Of a stretch of DNA of 64,000 nt, positions 61,601 to 64,000 are shown piece by piece (positions within the stretch are counted from its first letter, which is position 1; each line of letters starts with the position of its first letter). Source of the DNA: Abelmoschus esculentus (taxonomy: Eukaryota > Streptophyta > Magnoliopsida > Malvales > Malvaceae). A model generated the notes under the pieces. The model did no database searches and had not been told where the DNA came from. It saw only the letters and a program-made list of their open reading frames with translations. The stretch is taken from NCBI GenBank assembly GCA_035048815.1, contig JAUCBN010000063.1, forward strand, positions 1,247,501 to 1,311,500. The letters are read 5' to 3'. A program made the position numbers and the translations under genes.

Positions 61601-63026
61601 TAGATCGAAATGAACAATTTTTTTTTCCCATCAAACTCTCAAACCTTAGAAGAGAACAAACTTAAATACTAAGAACCCCATAGTTTATGCAGTATAAAGC
61701 CCTTGAGATTAGGTTTAGTAGAACTTCATTCAATCATTTAAGTTTCTCTAAAAGGTATTGTGACATAGCCCAAAATCTAAACCATTGTTGTTATTTACTA
61801 TTTGGTATTGTGACATCTGCTTTTCAGTTACTTCAAATACCACAAGCATCTAAAACATCATTTACTTGCAATAATCACAAAAGTACTAAAGAGATTTTAA
61901 GGTGTCGGGTTTAGGGGTTTGAGTTTAGTGGTTTAGAATTGTGAGGTTGTGATTAGAATTTGGGGGTTATAAGTTAAAACCTAAATCCCTCAACATATTA
62001 CCCAAAAACCTAAATCCTAACATCTAAGCTCTAAATTCTAACCCCCAAACCCTATATTGAATCCATAAACCCTAAAACTAACACACTTGAGTATTGAATA
62101 TAAATCCAACTCTAATGTAATCATGAATGTTTCAAGCTTCACCGAACCAACTAACTCTCACCTTCAAACCAGGGACATAATCCCCACGTTTGTAATATGC
62201 TGGACTCTTAGCAGCTCTCCACTCGGCTGTCCCCATACCATCTGCATATAATCAGAGATAAACATTAAAAAAATTCCAGAAATACACTGAATTTATAACC
62301 TATAAAATTTCTTTCAAATTCATATCCCTCACAGTGATTATTCTCGCAGACCAAAATTGCAGGAAGATCCCAAAGCGCAGAGATATTCAACGCCTCGAAC
62401 AGCTGCCCTTGATTAGCAGCTCCATCACCGTACAAAGCAAAGGTCACGGTTTCGTCTTTAGAATACTTCTGCGCAAACGCCAACCCACATCCTAGCGGGA
62501 CCTGAGCCCCAACAATCCCGTGACCGCCATAGAAATTTGAATCCTTCTTGTAAAAATGCATCGAACCTCCTTTGCCCTTAGAACAACCAGCCTGGCGTCC
62601 CATAAGCTCAGAGAAAACTTCCAGCAGGGTTCCCCCGCGGCCGATGAATGTGCAGTGATCACGATAAGCGGTTATGATGCAATCCTTTCTGGTTATGGCG
62701 GCTTCCATGCCGACGGCGACTGCTTCCTGGCCATCGTACAGGTGACAGAAACCTCGAATGAGTTTGGCCTTGTAGAGTGAGTCGGCGGCAATCTCCATAC
62801 GACGCATCAAGGCCATGTCTCGGAAGAAGGTGAGGAGTTCACTAGGATTTGTCTCGACGGAGCGTGATGGGGCTTCGCACTGGTGAGAGGTGAAAGGCAC
62901 GGAGGTCTCGACGGTTATGGGAGTGGTGTCGGTGGAGATGGTGCGGCGGAGGGATGCAGCGGAGGCAAGGGGCTTCAACAAACTGGCGGCGCGGGAAGAA
63001 GAGGATCTCAGGTACGATAGAGCCAT
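58625..63026 (-). CDS. Pyruvate dehydrogenase E1 component subunit alpha, mitochondrial
   Basis: Thiamine-diphosphate-dependent E1 alpha of the mitochondrial pyruvate dehydrogenase complex, which feeds acetyl-CoA into the citrate cycle with E1 beta, E2 and E3. Exons 62333-63026, 62162-62241, 61367-61444, 59345-59440, 59159-59230, 59003-59056, 58759-58824 and 58625-58669 give 394 residues, as expected. The N-terminus (MALSYLRSSSSRAASLL, then LRRTISTD) is a mitochondrial presequence. Core motifs are MRRMEIAADSLYKAKLIRGF, the thiamine-binding GDGAANQG ending in ENNHYGMG, and the phosphorylation loop [20 protein letters not shown], whose Ser is the usual target of pyruvate dehydrogenase kinase. 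The frame is open 19 codons further upstream with an earlier ATG at 63083, but family comparison supports 63026. Introns carry a LINE-tail insertion and telomere-like DNA. Confidence 0.96.
61170..61331 (+). mobile_element. 5'-truncated LINE-like insertion in intron 3 of E1 alpha
   Basis: About 160 bases ending in GGATGAATAAAATTTTCATT, TATCC and an A run. They are flanked by the direct repeat AAAAAAGTCAAGAG (61156-61169 and about 61332-61345). An A tail plus a ~14-bp target duplication is the mark of target-primed reverse transcription by a non-LTR element. It is antisense to the host gene. A related tail lies at 11660-11875. Confidence 0.75.
61901..62080. repeat. Inverted degenerate telomere-like repeats in intron 2 of E1 alpha
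   Basis: The left part (61905-61966) is G/T-rich with GGGTTTAGGGG, GAGTTTAGTGGTTTAG and TTTGGGGGTT. The right part (61974-62078) is C/A-rich with AACCTAAATCCCT, AACCCCCAAACCCTA and ATAAACCCTAAAAC. These are degenerate TTTAGGG and CCCTAAA runs facing each other, able to fold into a hairpin. They lie well away from the exon borders. Confidence 0.65.
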
Positions 63027-63159
63027 CTCGACCGTCGGATTATGAAACGGAGGTTGGTCCAATCCAAAGGTGCGAAAGAGCAAAGATAATGAAAGCGAAG
63101 AAAAGTAGACTAAAAGAGTAGGAATCGGAAAATGTTTTCTGCTTCTAATATAATACCTT

Positions 63160-63167
63160 TATTTATA
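63160..63167 (-). promoter_or_regulatory. TATA box of the E1 alpha gene
   Basis: The minus strand reads AATATAAATAAAGG, with TATAAATA 134-141 bases upstream of the chosen ATG at 63026. This position also allows a transcript that starts before the earlier in-frame ATG at 63083. Confidence 0.5.
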
Positions 63168-63174
63168 TTATATT

Positions 63175-64000
63175 AGGAATACTAAAATTTTAAAATTTTT
63201 TATTATTATCCCGGTGGTTCCAAATTCAAATATTCGAGTTAATATCAATTAAAATTTTAAAGTAACATAATTTTTATAATTATTAATATATAATTTTATA
63301 ATTAACTAATTCAAATTTTAATATCACAAATATCTCTTATAAGGTCAATATTCTTAACTTAATTCTTTTAATTTATAGTAGTGACTTAATTGAAAGATGG
63401 AAATTAATTTGGAACTGAAAAAAAATGTTTGAGAACATGACTGTTGGCGATAGCGAATGGTCGTATGTTGAATTTGTGTAAGAAAATATCATATTATATT
63501 AATGAGCGATTGTAATTAAAAGCAGTTGATGGGCTGCTGCGTGCGGGTTGGTTCATGGTTGGCGGCTTGACTACGCTAATTAAAGCCTAAACCTAACCGT
63601 TTTTATAGAATGTAGGTTTGTTTTATATTCAGTTCAGATATTTATCGGTAATTTTTTAAGATTAATCATTAAACACGTTTTAATAAATATCTTAAAAAAT
63701 AAAAATAGGATAGGATGGGTTTCTTAGTAAACTTTAGAGATCAAATGGGTTGCAAAACACGTTTCAAGGGTAATGAAAGTATTATAGATCCAACTAATAA
63801 TCGGTTGGTCTATGAGATGAGATGTTAGATCAATTAAATAAGGCTTAACTCAATAATAGGTGTCCAAAGTATACATCTTTTCTGAAATAGGTGCCTAATG
63901 TTTTTTTTGGCTGAAATAAGTGTTTAAACTATATATTTTTTCTGAGATAGGTGCCTAATGTATTTTTTGGCTGAAATAGGTGCCTAAAGTTTTATTCCCT
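63175..64000. other. AT-rich spacer ending in a short tandem repeat
   Basis: No gene is seen. From about 63845 to the window end, units of about 30 bases recur (CTGAAATAGGTGCCTAATG, then a T run and GG; alternate units read CTGAAATAAGTGTTTAAAC), with a 60-base higher-order period. The array is probably cut by the window edge. Confidence 0.5.

Noticed and set aside
1..64000. Search for CRISPR arrays, bacterial operons, rRNA or tRNA genes
   Set aside because: None seen. The window is plant nuclear DNA, and the tRNA-like box A/box B sequences belong to SINE-like repeats without a cloverleaf.

Overview
This window reads as nuclear DNA of a dicot plant. Protein genes are split by many short GT-AG introns with T-rich, AT-rich sequence. 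Spacers are very AT-rich and carry small non-autonomous transposon remnants. Products match plant-specific families: type-A response regulator, D-type cyclin, UGT74-type glycosyltransferase, WAT1-type transporter, major latex-like protein and class III peroxidase. A rosid, possibly in the cotton family, would fit the style of genes and repeats, but that is only an impression. Exon borders given here were derived by hand from splice sites, reading phase and remembered family sequences.

Layout. 1-8.9 kb (+): AP-1 clathrin adaptor gamma subunit, 3' three quarters to the true stop. 10.1-17.9 kb (+): threonyl-tRNA synthetase, 19 exons, with two in-frame starts suggesting a mitochondrial and a cytosolic form. 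19.4-20.9 kb (+): WAT1/EamA transporter, convergent with a tiny membrane-protein gene at 21.1-21.3 kb (-). 22.4-22.9 kb (-): major latex-like protein. 24.5-24.8 kb: broken LSM12-like fragment. 25-31.8 kb: mostly gene-free. 31.9-34.1 kb (-): D-type cyclin, six exons. 37.1-39.1 kb (-): DNA polymerase lambda pseudogene with its middle missing. 40.8-42.3 kb (-): UDP-glycosyltransferase. 45.9-46.9 kb (+): intronless peroxidase. 48.9-50.7 kb (+): aldo-keto reductase with a relic of its own exon 1 just downstream. 55.8-56.8 kb (+): type-A response regulator. 58.6-63.0 kb (-): pyruvate dehydrogenase E1 alpha.

The genes do not form a pathway or cluster. This is an ordinary euchromatic plant segment of mostly housekeeping and signalling genes. 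No new multi-gene system was found. The notable items are local: the internally deleted polymerase lambda pseudogene, the alternative-start architecture of the synthetase, a run of foldback elements at 35.9-45 kb (one with a clear 9-bp target duplication), a tRNA-like SINE family with one internally duplicated copy, a LINE-tail insertion with its target duplication in an E1 alpha intron, and several small direct duplications at or near splice sites.
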